A stretch of DNA of 16,675 nucleotides from Ignavibacteria bacterium (GTDB taxonomy: Bacteria; Bacteroidota; Ignavibacteria; UBA10030; SZUA-254): assembly GCA_005877655.1 (NCBI GenBank), contig VBOC01000112.1, positions 1 through 16,675 on the forward strand. Reading direction: 5' to 3'. The position numbers and the translations under genes were made by a program. This document shows positions 1 to 7,796 of the stretch, piece by piece; position 1 is the stretch's first letter, and every line of letters begins with the position of its first letter. The notes below the pieces were generated by a model. It searched no databases and was not told where the DNA came from. It was given only the letters and a program-made list of their open reading frames with translations.

Positions 1-99
1 CCAAGCAACAGAATTCCGGAGAGGTTCACACTCGTCTATGCTGGCAACCACAGTGTAGAGAAATCGGCAGGCATTGCCGACGCGCTGAACTCGTTGTAG
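1..99 (+). CDS. C-terminal end of an unidentified protein (partial)
   Basis: Frame 1 is open from the first base to a TAG at 97-99 and gives 32 residues that end in GNHSVEKSAGIADALNSL. The composition looks protein-like and the frame runs off the left edge, so this is probably the 3' end of a gene that converges on purC. I do not recognise the family and assign no function. The 74 bases between this stop and the purC stop hold no convincing hairpin-plus-T-tract terminator. A chance open frame of this length is possible. Confidence 0.35.
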   Translation, partial: PSNRIPERFTLVYAGNHSVEKSAGIADALNSL

Positions 100-173
100 A
101 TAGTCCAAGAAACCAACTAACGCTGATCACGATAACCGGCAGGTTCCCCCGGACGCGGCCGCAAAGCGAATCA

Positions 174-1082
174 CTACGCGACCTCCTTTCCCGTCAATCT
201 CCTGAGCGCTTCCCGGTAAAGTTCTGAAGTTTTTTCAATTATTCCGGGAGGGAGCATCGGTGCGGGCGGGCGCTTGTTAAAATTAATCGAAAGCAGATAA
301 TCCCTCACGTACTGCTTGTCGAAGCTCTCCTGCGCCTTGCCCGGCTGATACGAAGCCTTCGGCCAGAACCTTGATGAATCGGGAGTCAGAAGCTCGTCGA
401 TCAATATCAGTGCGTCGCCGAACCAGCCGAATTCCATCTTCGTGTCGGCAATAATGATTCCCCTCTCCTCCGCGATCCGGCAGGAAAGGCGATAAATGGA
501 AAGCGCCGCTTCTCTTATTTTATAAGCGACTTCTTTACCGACCATGGAAACGGTCCGCTCGAACGTGATGTTCTCGTCGTGACCCACATCCGCCTTGGTC
601 GAGGGGGTGAAGATCGGCTCCGGCAGCCTGGATGATTCAATCAAACCGCCGGGGAGCCTGATGCCGCACACCGATCCGGATTCACGATATTCATTCCATC
701 CCGAACCGGAGAGATATCCGCGGACGATGCACTCAACGGGGAGCGGTTTTGCTTTCTTGACGACGATGCTCCTGCCAATCAGTTGTTCCCGGTAGGTGCG
801 CAAGGAGGAGGAAACCTGTTCGATATCGCTCGTCACAAGATGATTGGGAATGACCTCCCGCATAATCCCGAACCAATAGTTCGAAATCTGGGTCAGGACC
901 TTCCCCTTAAAGGGGATGGGCTGCGGAAGGATGACGTCAAACGCGGAGAGGCGGTCGGTCGCGACGATCAAGAAGTGCTCTCCAAGGTCGTAAATATCCC
1001 GGACCTTGCCGCGCCTGACGAAGTTCAGCCCCGGGAGGCTGGTTTCGTGGACAACGTCAGTCTCTTTCACGTCCTGAGTCAC
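174..1082 (-). CDS. purC: Phosphoribosylaminoimidazole-succinocarboxamide synthase (SAICAR synthetase)
   Basis: PurC is a cytosolic enzyme of de novo purine synthesis that joins CAIR and aspartate using ATP to give SAICAR. The 302 residues match the long form of the family. RRGKVRDIYDLG (about 23-34) is the N-terminal nucleotide-binding strand pair. LSAFDVILPQPIPFKGKVL follows at about 45-63. The central segment has VVKKAKPLPVECIVRGYLSG, and IADTKMEFG with DELLTPDSSRFWP near residues 210-240 belongs to the substrate site. The start is GTG at 1082, with GGGGTG nine bases upstream; a second GTG at 1070 is an alternative. No ATG fits. The gene is last in the run, 38 bp after the DUF4440 gene, and ends in TAG. 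Identification is secure; only the start is uncertain. Confidence 0.96.
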   Translation of the reverse strand: MTQDVKETDVVHETSLPGLNFVRRGKVRDIYDLGEHFLIVATDRLSAFDVILPQPIPFKGKVLTQISNYWFGIMREVIPNHLVTSDIEQVSSSLRTYREQLIGRSIVVKKAKPLPVECIVRGYLSGSGWNEYRESGSVCGIRLPGGLIESSRLPEPIFTPSTKADVGHDENITFERTVSMVGKEVAYKIREAALSIYRLSCRIAEERGIIIADTKMEFGWFGDALILIDELLTPDSSRFWPKASYQPGKAQESFDKQYVRDYLLSINFNKRPPAPMLPPGIIEKTSELYREALRRLTGKEVA

Positions 1083-1120
1083 CGAATGTTACACCCCGAT
1101 ATTGCAACAGGAAGAGACGT

Positions 1121-1582
1121 TCACTTCCGGGCCTCCGCAGACGTATGATCATGGATGATCTTCCACCCGTCCGCGAATTTTCTGAAGATCACCGTGAAAA
1201 CGCCTCCGGGATGATCATTCTTTCGTTTAAGCTCCCAATGTCCGAACGCCCATGCCGATTCAGGCGATAAGAGGTGAACCTCGACCTCTGAGAATCGCAA
1301 TGTTCCCATTTTCTCTCTGGAGTTGTAGCTCTTCTTGTATTTATCAAGCGTTGCCTGCCAGCCTCTCCGGATCTGTCCGCCGCTTGTAAACAACATGCTG
1401 TCGGAGTGCCAGTAGTATTCCATATAACCGTCGATATCGCCCCTGTTCCACGCCTTCGCCTGGATCTCGATCACGCTCCGGATCTCGGCGATCCCTGAAG
1501 AGTCTGCGGACTGCCCTGAGCCTGGCCCTCCGGCGCTGAGAATGATGAGGGTGAGTGAGGGAATCGCAACGCCCCGGACCAT
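1121..1582 (-). CDS. Secreted DUF4440 / SnoaL-like (NTF2-fold) protein
   Basis: This protein of 153 residues has a hydrophobic N-terminus (VAIPSLTLIILSAGG) that looks like a signal peptide, followed by one NTF2-like cone fold. The family pattern is clear: a first helix with IEIQAKAWNRGDIDGYMEYY, then SDSMLFTSGGQIRRGWQATLD, and a C-terminal strand pair ending FADGWKIIHDHTS. DUF4440/SnoaL-like proteins include steroid-isomerase-like enzymes and many with no known reaction, so no substrate can be given. The ATG at 1582 has AGAGGA four bases upstream and is preferred over the TTG at 1585. It starts 30 bp after the amidohydrolase stop, and both look exported, so they may act together; that is inference. 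Confidence 0.85.
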   Translation of the reverse strand: MVRGVAIPSLTLIILSAGGPGSGQSADSSGIAEIRSVIEIQAKAWNRGDIDGYMEYYWHSDSMLFTSGGQIRRGWQATLDKYKKSYNSREKMGTLRFSEVEVHLLSPESAWAFGHWELKRKNDHPGGVFTVIFRKFADGWKIIHDHTSAEARK

Positions 1583-1612
1583 CAAATCCTCTGAGGAAGG
1601 ACCAGTGTCAAA

Positions 1613-2905
1613 CTATTTAATATCGTTTCGATAAACCTTTCCGTCCTTCATCACGAACCTCACCTGTTCCAGCAGTGTAATGTCCTTGAGCGGATCCCCC
1701 TGGACGGCGACGAGATCGGCAAGGGCGCCCGGTATCAGTTCGCCCAGTTTCCCGCCCATCTCGAGAAGCTCGGCGGCGACCGAAGTGGAGGCCTTGATTG
1801 CCTGCATGGGCGACATGCCGGCATCCACCATTCTCTTGAACTCGACGGCTTCGTTTACATCCCATGCGAACCCGCCAGCGTCCGTGCCGAAGGCGATTTT
1901 TACTCCCGCCTTCACCCCTTTTGCAAAGGCCTCGCGCTGGCGCTGGATCATCTGTTTATAAATCGGACGTCCTTCGGCGGCGCGCCCCTCCGACACGTAT
2001 TCGGTCACGAAGAGCGTGGGGCACCAGTACGCGCCCTTTTGTTTCGCCAGCACGATCAGTTCGTCGGTAAAACCGTCACCGTGTTCGATCGTGGTCACTC
2101 CGGCCCGCAGCGAGTTTTCAATTCCGTCGATTCCGATTGCGTGAGCGGCAACTTTTCGATGGAGCTTATGCGCCTCATCGCAGATCGCCTTGAGCTCTTC
2201 AAAAGTAAACGTGAGGATGCTGTGGAGCGCGCCGTCGGGCGCGAAGTAGTAACTCCGGTCGGCGTACACCTTGATCCAATCCGCCCCGTTCTCCACCTCT
2301 TCCCTGACCGCCTTGCGGCATTCATCCACGCCGTCTACGACCTGGACCCCCTTCGGCATGCGGAGTTCCCACGAATACCCGAAGAGCGGATAGGCGCCGG
2401 TGACGTCGAGCGCCCGCGTGGAAACAAACATTCTCGGCCCGTCGATAATTCCGTTGGCGATGGCCTTCTTGATATCGACGTCGGCGTACATCGCACCCTC
2501 CGTCTCGACATCGCGTATCGTCGTAAAACCGTTCCGGAGCGCGGCCTGAGCGGCCACCGCTCCCCGGATCGTCCGGTACGGTATCGATTCCTTCAGAAGC
2601 TGGTTGTCGTAATCCTGACTGGTGATATCGCCCTGGAGCAGGACATGAGTGTGGCAATCAATCATTCCCGGCAGAACTGTGGCGGACCCGAGTTCGATTA
2701 CCCGCGCACCCTCCGGGATCGATCCGCCGACGCTACGGACAGTGCTGCCTTCTATGATAATTGTGACTCCCTCCCGGATTTTATCGCTTCTGCCGTCGAT
2801 GAGCCTGCCGCATTTAATCGCCACGATCGGACGGTCGGGATTCTGGGACTGCAATCCAAACACGCACAGAAAAGAGAGGAACAGAGAGGCGAGAAATCTT
2901 GCCAT
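1613..2905 (-). CDS. Secreted metal-dependent amidohydrolase (imidazolonepropionase / Xaa-Pro dipeptidase-like)
   Basis: This is an amidohydrolase-superfamily TIM-barrel enzyme of 430 residues with a signal peptide (ARFLASLFLSFLCVFGLQS). The metal and catalytic ligands are in order: GMIDCHTHV (H85, H87), GADWIKVYAD (K212, the likely carbamylated lysine), KVAAHAIG (H255), TTIEHGDG (H275) and FGTDAGG (D342). The C-terminal PGALADLVAVQGDPL is the usual return to the small beta-sandwich domain. Exported members of this subgroup often cleave dipeptides or cyclic imides, but the substrate cannot be read here. The ATG at 2905 has GGAGA six bases upstream and begins the signal peptide; the frame extends 18 codons further with no hydrophobic sense. 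It follows aat by 50 bp. The stop is TAG. Confidence 0.9.
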   Translation of the reverse strand: MARFLASLFLSFLCVFGLQSQNPDRPIVAIKCGRLIDGRSDKIREGVTIIIEGSTVRSVGGSIPEGARVIELGSATVLPGMIDCHTHVLLQGDITSQDYDNQLLKESIPYRTIRGAVAAQAALRNGFTTIRDVETEGAMYADVDIKKAIANGIIDGPRMFVSTRALDVTGAYPLFGYSWELRMPKGVQVVDGVDECRKAVREEVENGADWIKVYADRSYYFAPDGALHSILTFTFEELKAICDEAHKLHRKVAAHAIGIDGIENSLRAGVTTIEHGDGFTDELIVLAKQKGAYWCPTLFVTEYVSEGRAAEGRPIYKQMIQRQREAFAKGVKAGVKIAFGTDAGGFAWDVNEAVEFKRMVDAGMSPMQAIKASTSVAAELLEMGGKLGELIPGALADLVAVQGDPLKDITLLEQVRFVMKDGKVYRNDIK

Positions 2906-2955
2906 ACATTGTCTCCTACGTTGAGCCGTTAATATAGGCAGTCGCGCGAAGGATG

Positions 2956-3564
2956 TCAATCCAGAAACGACCTTTTTTTACGGACGGCCTTCCGCAGAAG
3001 CACAAGGTAGTCGGCGCGGTCAATCTCGACTGCGCCGAAGCGTGCCAGATGCGGCGTGACAAACTGGGTATCAAGCAAGTCGAATTTCCGCGAGCGCAAC
3101 CGCTCAACCAGATGAACCAGCGCCACCTTCGAGGCGTCCTTCTCACGGCTGAACATCGACTCGCCGAAAAACGCCGCGCCGAGAGCTACGCCGTACAGCC
3201 CGCCCGAAAGAATGTCGTGCTTCCACGACTCGACGCTGTGCGCGAAGCCCAGACGGTGGAGCCGCAGGTAGCTCTGTACGATTTCTTCGGATATCCAGGT
3301 ATCCTTTCTTTCCGCGCAGGCGCGAATGACCTGCTCGAAAGAGGCGTTCACCCGGACATCGAAACTCTTCTTCCGGAGGGTTTGATGGAGACTTCTCGAA
3401 ACCCTGAACGATTCAAGAGGGATGATGCCCCGGAGAGCCGGCGCATACCAGCGTATCTCGCCCGACCGCGAATCTGCCATGGGGAAATAGCCCGTGCTGT
3501 ACCCTCCGAGCAGGAACTCCGGCTCAATGATCCGGGGATGATCCGTTCGCCTGTCGCTCGTCAT
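2956..3564 (-). CDS. aat: Leucyl/phenylalanyl-tRNA--protein transferase
   Basis: Aat moves Leu or Phe from aminoacyl-tRNA to proteins with N-terminal Arg or Lys, marking them for ClpS/ClpAP degradation in the cytosol. The 202 residues are slightly short for the family but carry its hallmarks: GGYSTGYFPMA (20-30), IRWYAPALRGIIPLESF (37-53), the DTWISEEIVQSYLRLH block, AHSVESW, and LYGVALGAAFFGESMFS followed by KVALVHLVERL and DTQFVTPHLARFGA. The start chosen is ATG at 3564, with a G-rich Shine-Dalgarno tract six bases upstream; a TTG at 3579 in the same frame would add five residues. It follows the interrupted CBS gene by 68 bp. The downstream neighbours are unrelated in function. Confidence 0.95.
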   Translation of the reverse strand: MTSDRRTDHPRIIEPEFLLGGYSTGYFPMADSRSGEIRWYAPALRGIIPLESFRVSRSLHQTLRKKSFDVRVNASFEQVIRACAERKDTWISEEIVQSYLRLHRLGFAHSVESWKHDILSGGLYGVALGAAFFGESMFSREKDASKVALVHLVERLRSRKFDLLDTQFVTPHLARFGAVEIDRADYLVLLRKAVRKKRSFLD

Positions 3565-3573
3565 GGATGTTCC

Positions 3574-3585
3574 CCCCAAGAGGGG
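3574..3585 (-). promoter_or_regulatory. Small hairpin over the aat ribosome binding site
   Basis: Just upstream of the aat ATG, the mRNA reads CCCC-TCTT-GGGG, and the second arm is part of the G-rich Shine-Dalgarno tract. The four-pair GC stem with a four-base loop could partly hide the ribosome binding site. It is short and may be chance in GC-rich DNA. Confidence 0.2.
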
Positions 3586-3632
3586 TCCTTCCGCCGGTCA
3601 CTCCGCCGACGGCTTCGTCTCCTCTCCTGAAC

Positions 3633-4163
3633 TCACCCCCCATCCTGCCGTTTGGCCTTCCTGATCGGCTTGGGCGGCAGGTTCAGGATCTCTTCGGGAA
3701 AACTTTCGACGATGAAGGCGATGATATCCTTCACCGAGACGACGGCAAGCGGTTGATTGCGCTCGTCGACGATCGGGACATGGCGGTAGCCGCCGACGTG
3801 CATCGCGTTCATGACAAACGCGACGCTGTCATCGGGCTGCAGAGTGATCGGGTCGGGAGTCATGATCTCCGTGACGGGGATCCTGGCAAGATCCCGCCCC
3901 TCACCCAGCGCCTTCGCGACGATGTCACGCTCTGTCAGGATGCCCGCCAGCGCGCTCCCGCGCGTCACGAGCAGACAACCGAACTACTTCGTCTGCATGA
4001 GCGAGAGGGCCTCCGCGACCGTCTGACCGACATCGATCATGACGGGCTTCTTGAGCTTGAGGTTCTTTACCGGCCTGAGGAAGGTCGTCGAATCCAATAC
4101 CTTCATCCGCTCCGCCTCCTGGTACATGATGCTGAACTCCTCATCGAGAATTTCGTCTTCCAT
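3633..4163 (-). pseudogene. CBS-pair domain protein interrupted by an in-frame TAG
   Basis: The full frame from ATG 4163 to TGA 3633 would code for 176 residues making two CBS domains, the adenosine-nucleotide-binding regulatory module. GGAGG lies five bases before the ATG. The first CBS runs from about residue 30: KKPVMIDVGQTVAEALSLMQTK, then TAG at 3984-3986 (codon 60), then FGCLLVTRGSALAGILTERDI with no shift of frame. The second CBS begins TEIMTPDPITLQPDDSV and continues to RHVPIVDERNQPLAVVSVKD. The TAG replaces a residue just before the conserved Gly-Cys-Leu-Leu-Val strand, so the lesion is one base from Gln (CAG) or Lys (AAG). A GTG at 3968 could restart translation of the last 111 residues. 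It sits 21 bp after the AddB-like gene. It could be a recent pseudogene, a base-call error, or a readthrough site. Confidence 0.8.
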
Positions 4164-4184
4164 ACGTCCTCCGGAACTTGCGTT

Positions 4185-7100
4185 TCATGATTCGTTCGGT
4201 TCATCCCTCGGCGTTACGGCATCGCCCGGTTTGAGCGTGCGTATCCGGCAGACTGTGCCGAAGGAACAGTAAGGGCACACATCCGCGGGGACCCTGGGAT
4301 CGACGGGGAAATCGCCTCCGGCAATCCTTTCGACATACTCGTTCACGAAGCGGATGGCCTGATCGATAATCTGTTTCAGCTCCTCATCCGTCCCGACGAG
4401 CTGCATCTGCTTCCTCGCGTGAAAAACCTCTTCGAGATGCTCTGCGCTCCCGAGCCCAAGCCTCTGCTCCACCGGCAGCTTGAGCCAGTAGTAAATCCCG
4501 GCCGCTCCCTTTGGTTTGCCGGGGCGTTTTGAATGAAGTATCTCCTCGACTGCATACAGGTAAACCGGGAGCTGGAGGCTCATCCCGAGGTCCATATCGT
4601 GCCGCCGGGCGACTCTCCCGCCGGTTTTATAGTCGACGATCCTGAAGCTTTTTTTGCCGATGTCAATGCGGTCTATCCTGCCCCGCAGCCGGACCCGTCC
4701 GGCCGTGACGGGAGCGTCGAGTTTCAGGAGCGGGTCGGCGATTTTCCTCGAGCCGGTCCGGGTTCCAAACGTCACTTCGAAATAGGAGGGCTCGACTTCG
4801 AGCTTCAGATCGCGCTCCATTTCAAGAAATTCGTTCAGAATGCCCTTGCGGTTCTCAGAACCGAGGATCAACTCTTTGTCGATGTCCCAGAACGCGTCGG
4901 CGATAGAGTCCCATTCGCCGAACCGCCGAAGGGCGATCTCCCGGAGTTCATCAACCGCCTGCTGAAACTGCGCTTCGTCCCCTTCGGAGAGCGGGGGAAG
5001 GCCGCGATCCCGCCGCTTGACATAAAACTCGAAGAGTATTTCGTGCATCATCCCACCGCGCTCCAGAGGCGAAACGCCTTCTTCGATCTCCGGGATTACA
5101 TTCAGGCGAAGCACTTTGTCGACGAAGAACTGAAACGGGCATCTCCCGTAAGACTCGAGCTGTGTCACGGAATACACGGCATCGCGCAGCTTAAGAAGAT
5201 CGGCCCTTGCATCGGGCCCGACATGATCGAGTATCCTTCCGTTATATTCCGGCAGGCCGGCTCCCCCCGTGCGGCTTCGCTCGACTTCGATGGCACGCCG
5301 CATGTGGCCGATGCAATCGAGGAGCTCCTTCCGCACAGGGGAGGGGGTGGGAAGAGCGGCAACCGCGTCCCAGCCGGGAGAAACCCCGAGCTGATGGCCG
5401 ATCCGGAACAAGAGCTCGTCCTCTCCGTAAATCTTGTCCGAGAATTCATCCGGGAGTTTCTCCCGCAAGTCCTGCAAATCGACGACTTTCGTAAGCGCGT
5501 CGACGAATGAGGATGGAACCACCTGCGTCTCGCCGTCGTACCGGGGAACGGTGAGATAGAGATGTTCGGTGAAATTTGTCAGGACCTGGTAGAACAGGTA
5601 CCGGTGCTCGGTCAAATGAAAGCGTTCCCCGCGTTCGCGGCGCGCCTTGCTGAAGAAAAGCTCGGGATGATAGGCGGGCGGAAACTCGCCGTCAACAAGG
5701 CCCACGATAATCATCACCTCGAATCCCAATCCGCGTGTCTCATCGAAAGATGTTACGACAACTCCGTATCCGTATTTCTGCCGCACGTTGTACCGAACCT
5801 GCGCGACCGCCGTCCGCAGTCGATCCAGGTAGAACTTGAGGCCCTCATGGACCGACCCTCCGCGCTCGAGAGCCAGGATATCCAGAAACTCGTCCAGAAA
5901 AGCGACGAACTTCTGATAGGCACGGGAGTCCTTTTCTATCTGCTCCTCGCCGGCAATCGACACCGGCACCGCCAGGATGCTTTCTACGAGCTTCAACTCC
6001 TTCATGAGGGATAAAAGGCGATCCCTGAATTGTCGCGGGGACATCTTCTGGCTGAAACGCTGCAGAAGTACCGAGAGAGCGTTGATGTCCGCCTGAGCCC
6101 TGCGGAGGATCGTCTCTTCTCTCCGCAATTGAACCTCCTCGATCTCGTCCGCGGCAACGGATAATTCCTCCCGCACAGAGGCCAACCGCTGCTCGATCCG
6201 GTTATGCCAGGCGATCTGGCCGGCGGTCATCTTGAGGCGCGTCCCGACCTCGTAGAGGTTTCCGGCGTCGACGCGGCCGGTTCCGGATTGAATGACGAGA
6301 TACGGGCTCGCGAGTGCGCGCATCAGATCCTTCAGGCGGAAGTTACGATCCTGAACGTCGAGGAGGGCGAGCAGAGAAACCACCAGCGGCGATTGGTCGA
6401 GGGAATACCGGTCGGTGACGTTGGCCGGGATGCCGAAACGGCTGAACGTCTCCCGAAACAATCTTGCGTACACCTGGGGTTGATACGTCGCCACGCAGAC
6501 TTTACTCAGATCCCGGCCCGGTTTTTCCCTGACGAGGCGCTTAATGAGCTTTGCGACGGTTTCCACTTCCTGCTGCCGGTCGCGCGGATAGAGGAGCGTG
6601 ACCGAATCGCGGCAGTCGTACCGCTGCCGTCCCGGCTGATCCTTCTCCGCCCGTCCCGGGAGAGCGGGACCGCGCCGGAACAGTTGCTGTCTGATGTGGT
6701 CCTCAAATGTGGGGCGCCCGTTGCCCGGGGCCGTGACTTTTTGAAATCCCATCTCGAGGAACTTCTGATAGTTCTCGCGCAGGTGCCCGAAGATCTCCTC
6801 GTTATCGAGGTGATAGTCGAACGAAACCAGCATGCCGACGCCGGATATTTCCGAAAGGTTGAACAGCATCGTCAGCTCCGGATCGGAGAATTCATCGAAA
6901 CCCGACACGATGATCGTGTCGACTTCCGAAAAGTGGTCTCTCACCATCCGCGATTTGACCTTCGTGTCCCAGGCGGCGTTCACGCTCTTCAACATCCCCC
7001 CGGCGTCGATAAAATGATCCCCCAGCCGGTTCTCGTAGGCTTGATAGACGGAGAGGATATCGCTTAATTTGAGGCGCTCATCGGGGGCCGACGCCTCGAC

Positions 7101-7529
7101 TTCGGAATACAGAACGGAGAGATAGATTCCGAGTTCCTTGAACTTGTTGATGACGTCAACAAGTTTCTGCGACGTGCCTTTCGGCAGCCTGTTCCCGGAA
7201 GGAATGCGGAAATACCGGAGCGACTTTCTGAGAGAATGGACGGCCTCGTTGACCAGCACCGATTGCGCCGGACCGGCGACGATCCGCCTCGGCGGGCAGA
7301 TCAGCGTGAAAAGGCGGGCCGCGAGCGTCTCAAGTGTGAACAGGAAGAATGCGGGACCGGCGTCTCCCGGAACCTCTGTAAGAAATTCCCGCTGAACGTC
7401 CCGCAGCTTGCGCTTGGTCGGAACAACGTAGATGAACGTGCGCCCCCGTCCCTCTGCGAGGCGGTTGTGGATTTCGGCCCGGATCTCTCCGATGGGACGG
7501 CCGTAGTTCTTTTTGAGTATGACGGGCAT
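4185..7529 (-). CDS. AddB-like PD-(D/E)XK exonuclease with Fe-S cysteines
   Basis: This 1114-residue protein has the layout of AddB, the B subunit of the AddAB end-resection nuclease used in recombinational repair. The N-terminal helicase-like half lacks a Walker A motif: where AddB has its P-loop there is only TFIYVVPTKRKLRDVQREFL. The middle contains VTSFDETRGLGFEVMIIVGL and DGEFPPAYHPELFF, the UvrD/AddB-like helicase core remnants. The C-terminal nuclease domain has YSVTQLESYGRCPFQFFVD, GRIDRID (D953) and VDYKTGG (D966, K968). Four cysteines, C797 and the C1085-X2-C1088-X5-C1094 set, match the AddB iron-sulphur staple in order and spacing. No addA is in the window. The ATG at 7529 has no clear Shine-Dalgarno sequence. 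It follows the 64-residue gene by 72 bp. The nuclease looks active; ATP hydrolysis does not. Confidence 0.88.
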   Translation of the reverse strand: MPVILKKNYGRPIGEIRAEIHNRLAEGRGRTFIYVVPTKRKLRDVQREFLTEVPGDAGPAFFLFTLETLAARLFTLICPPRRIVAGPAQSVLVNEAVHSLRKSLRYFRIPSGNRLPKGTSQKLVDVINKFKELGIYLSVLYSEVEASAPDERLKLSDILSVYQAYENRLGDHFIDAGGMLKSVNAAWDTKVKSRMVRDHFSEVDTIIVSGFDEFSDPELTMLFNLSEISGVGMLVSFDYHLDNEEIFGHLRENYQKFLEMGFQKVTAPGNGRPTFEDHIRQQLFRRGPALPGRAEKDQPGRQRYDCRDSVTLLYPRDRQQEVETVAKLIKRLVREKPGRDLSKVCVATYQPQVYARLFRETFSRFGIPANVTDRYSLDQSPLVVSLLALLDVQDRNFRLKDLMRALASPYLVIQSGTGRVDAGNLYEVGTRLKMTAGQIAWHNRIEQRLASVREELSVAADEIEEVQLRREETILRRAQADINALSVLLQRFSQKMSPRQFRDRLLSLMKELKLVESILAVPVSIAGEEQIEKDSRAYQKFVAFLDEFLDILALERGGSVHEGLKFYLDRLRTAVAQVRYNVRQKYGYGVVVTSFDETRGLGFEVMIIVGLVDGEFPPAYHPELFFSKARRERGERFHLTEHRYLFYQVLTNFTEHLYLTVPRYDGETQVVPSSFVDALTKVVDLQDLREKLPDEFSDKIYGEDELLFRIGHQLGVSPGWDAVAALPTPSPVRKELLDCIGHMRRAIEVERSRTGGAGLPEYNGRILDHVGPDARADLLKLRDAVYSVTQLESYGRCPFQFFVDKVLRLNVIPEIEEGVSPLERGGMMHEILFEFYVKRRDRGLPPLSEGDEAQFQQAVDELREIALRRFGEWDSIADAFWDIDKELILGSENRKGILNEFLEMERDLKLEVEPSYFEVTFGTRTGSRKIADPLLKLDAPVTAGRVRLRGRIDRIDIGKKSFRIVDYKTGGRVARRHDMDLGMSLQLPVYLYAVEEILHSKRPGKPKGAAGIYYWLKLPVEQRLGLGSAEHLEEVFHARKQMQLVGTDEELKQIIDQAIRFVNEYVERIAGGDFPVDPRVPADVCPYCSFGTVCRIRTLKPGDAVTPRDEPNES

Positions 7530-7601
7530 AAATACCCGGGGCTTGAACCTGTGAGAGGGCCAGACTTGCCGCCGCTCGTCGAGCTTAGTCCTGCCGTGGA
7601 C

Positions 7602-7796
7602 TCAACGGAGGCGTTCCGGAACGTATTTCACGTACAGTTCCGTGAGACGCCGGCGCGTCATTTCATCGAGATCCTCGTCGTCGCGATCCCTCTTCCGCAT
7701 CATCTCGAATTCATCCAGGTCCCGGCCCCGCATCCTGGGGAAATAATCCTTCAACGTTTCAACGATTGCATGCTGCTCGGCGCGCGTCGTGGTCAT
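7602..7796 (-). CDS. Small charged hypothetical protein (64 aa)
   Basis: I do not recognise this protein. It has 64 residues, no signal peptide and no membrane segment, and is very rich in Arg, Asp and Glu. RGRDLDEFEMMRKRDRDD and EMTRRRLTELYVKYVPE suggest two amphipathic helices. Its ATG overlaps the stop of the cyclase gene as ATGA, and GGGAGGG lies two to three bases upstream, so translation is likely coupled to the cyclase. It lies 72 bp before the AddB-like gene. The coupling and protein-like sequence argue that it is real; its short length and lack of a family keep confidence moderate. Confidence 0.6.
   Translation of the reverse strand: MTTTRAEQHAIVETLKDYFPRMRGRDLDEFEMMRKRDRDDEDLDEMTRRRLTELYVKYVPERLR

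Noticed and set aside
99..173. Bidirectional terminator between the left partial gene and purC
   Set aside because: Short complementary GC words exist, but none forms a convincing stem followed by a T-tract on either strand.
2039..2932. Plus-strand open frame of 297 codons opposite the amidohydrolase
   Set aside because: The opposite strand carries all amidohydrolase metal ligands; this is a shadow.
4533..5510. Plus-strand open frame of 325 codons inside the AddB-like gene
   Set aside because: It is antisense to the conserved nuclease domain and its translation has no domain-like motif.
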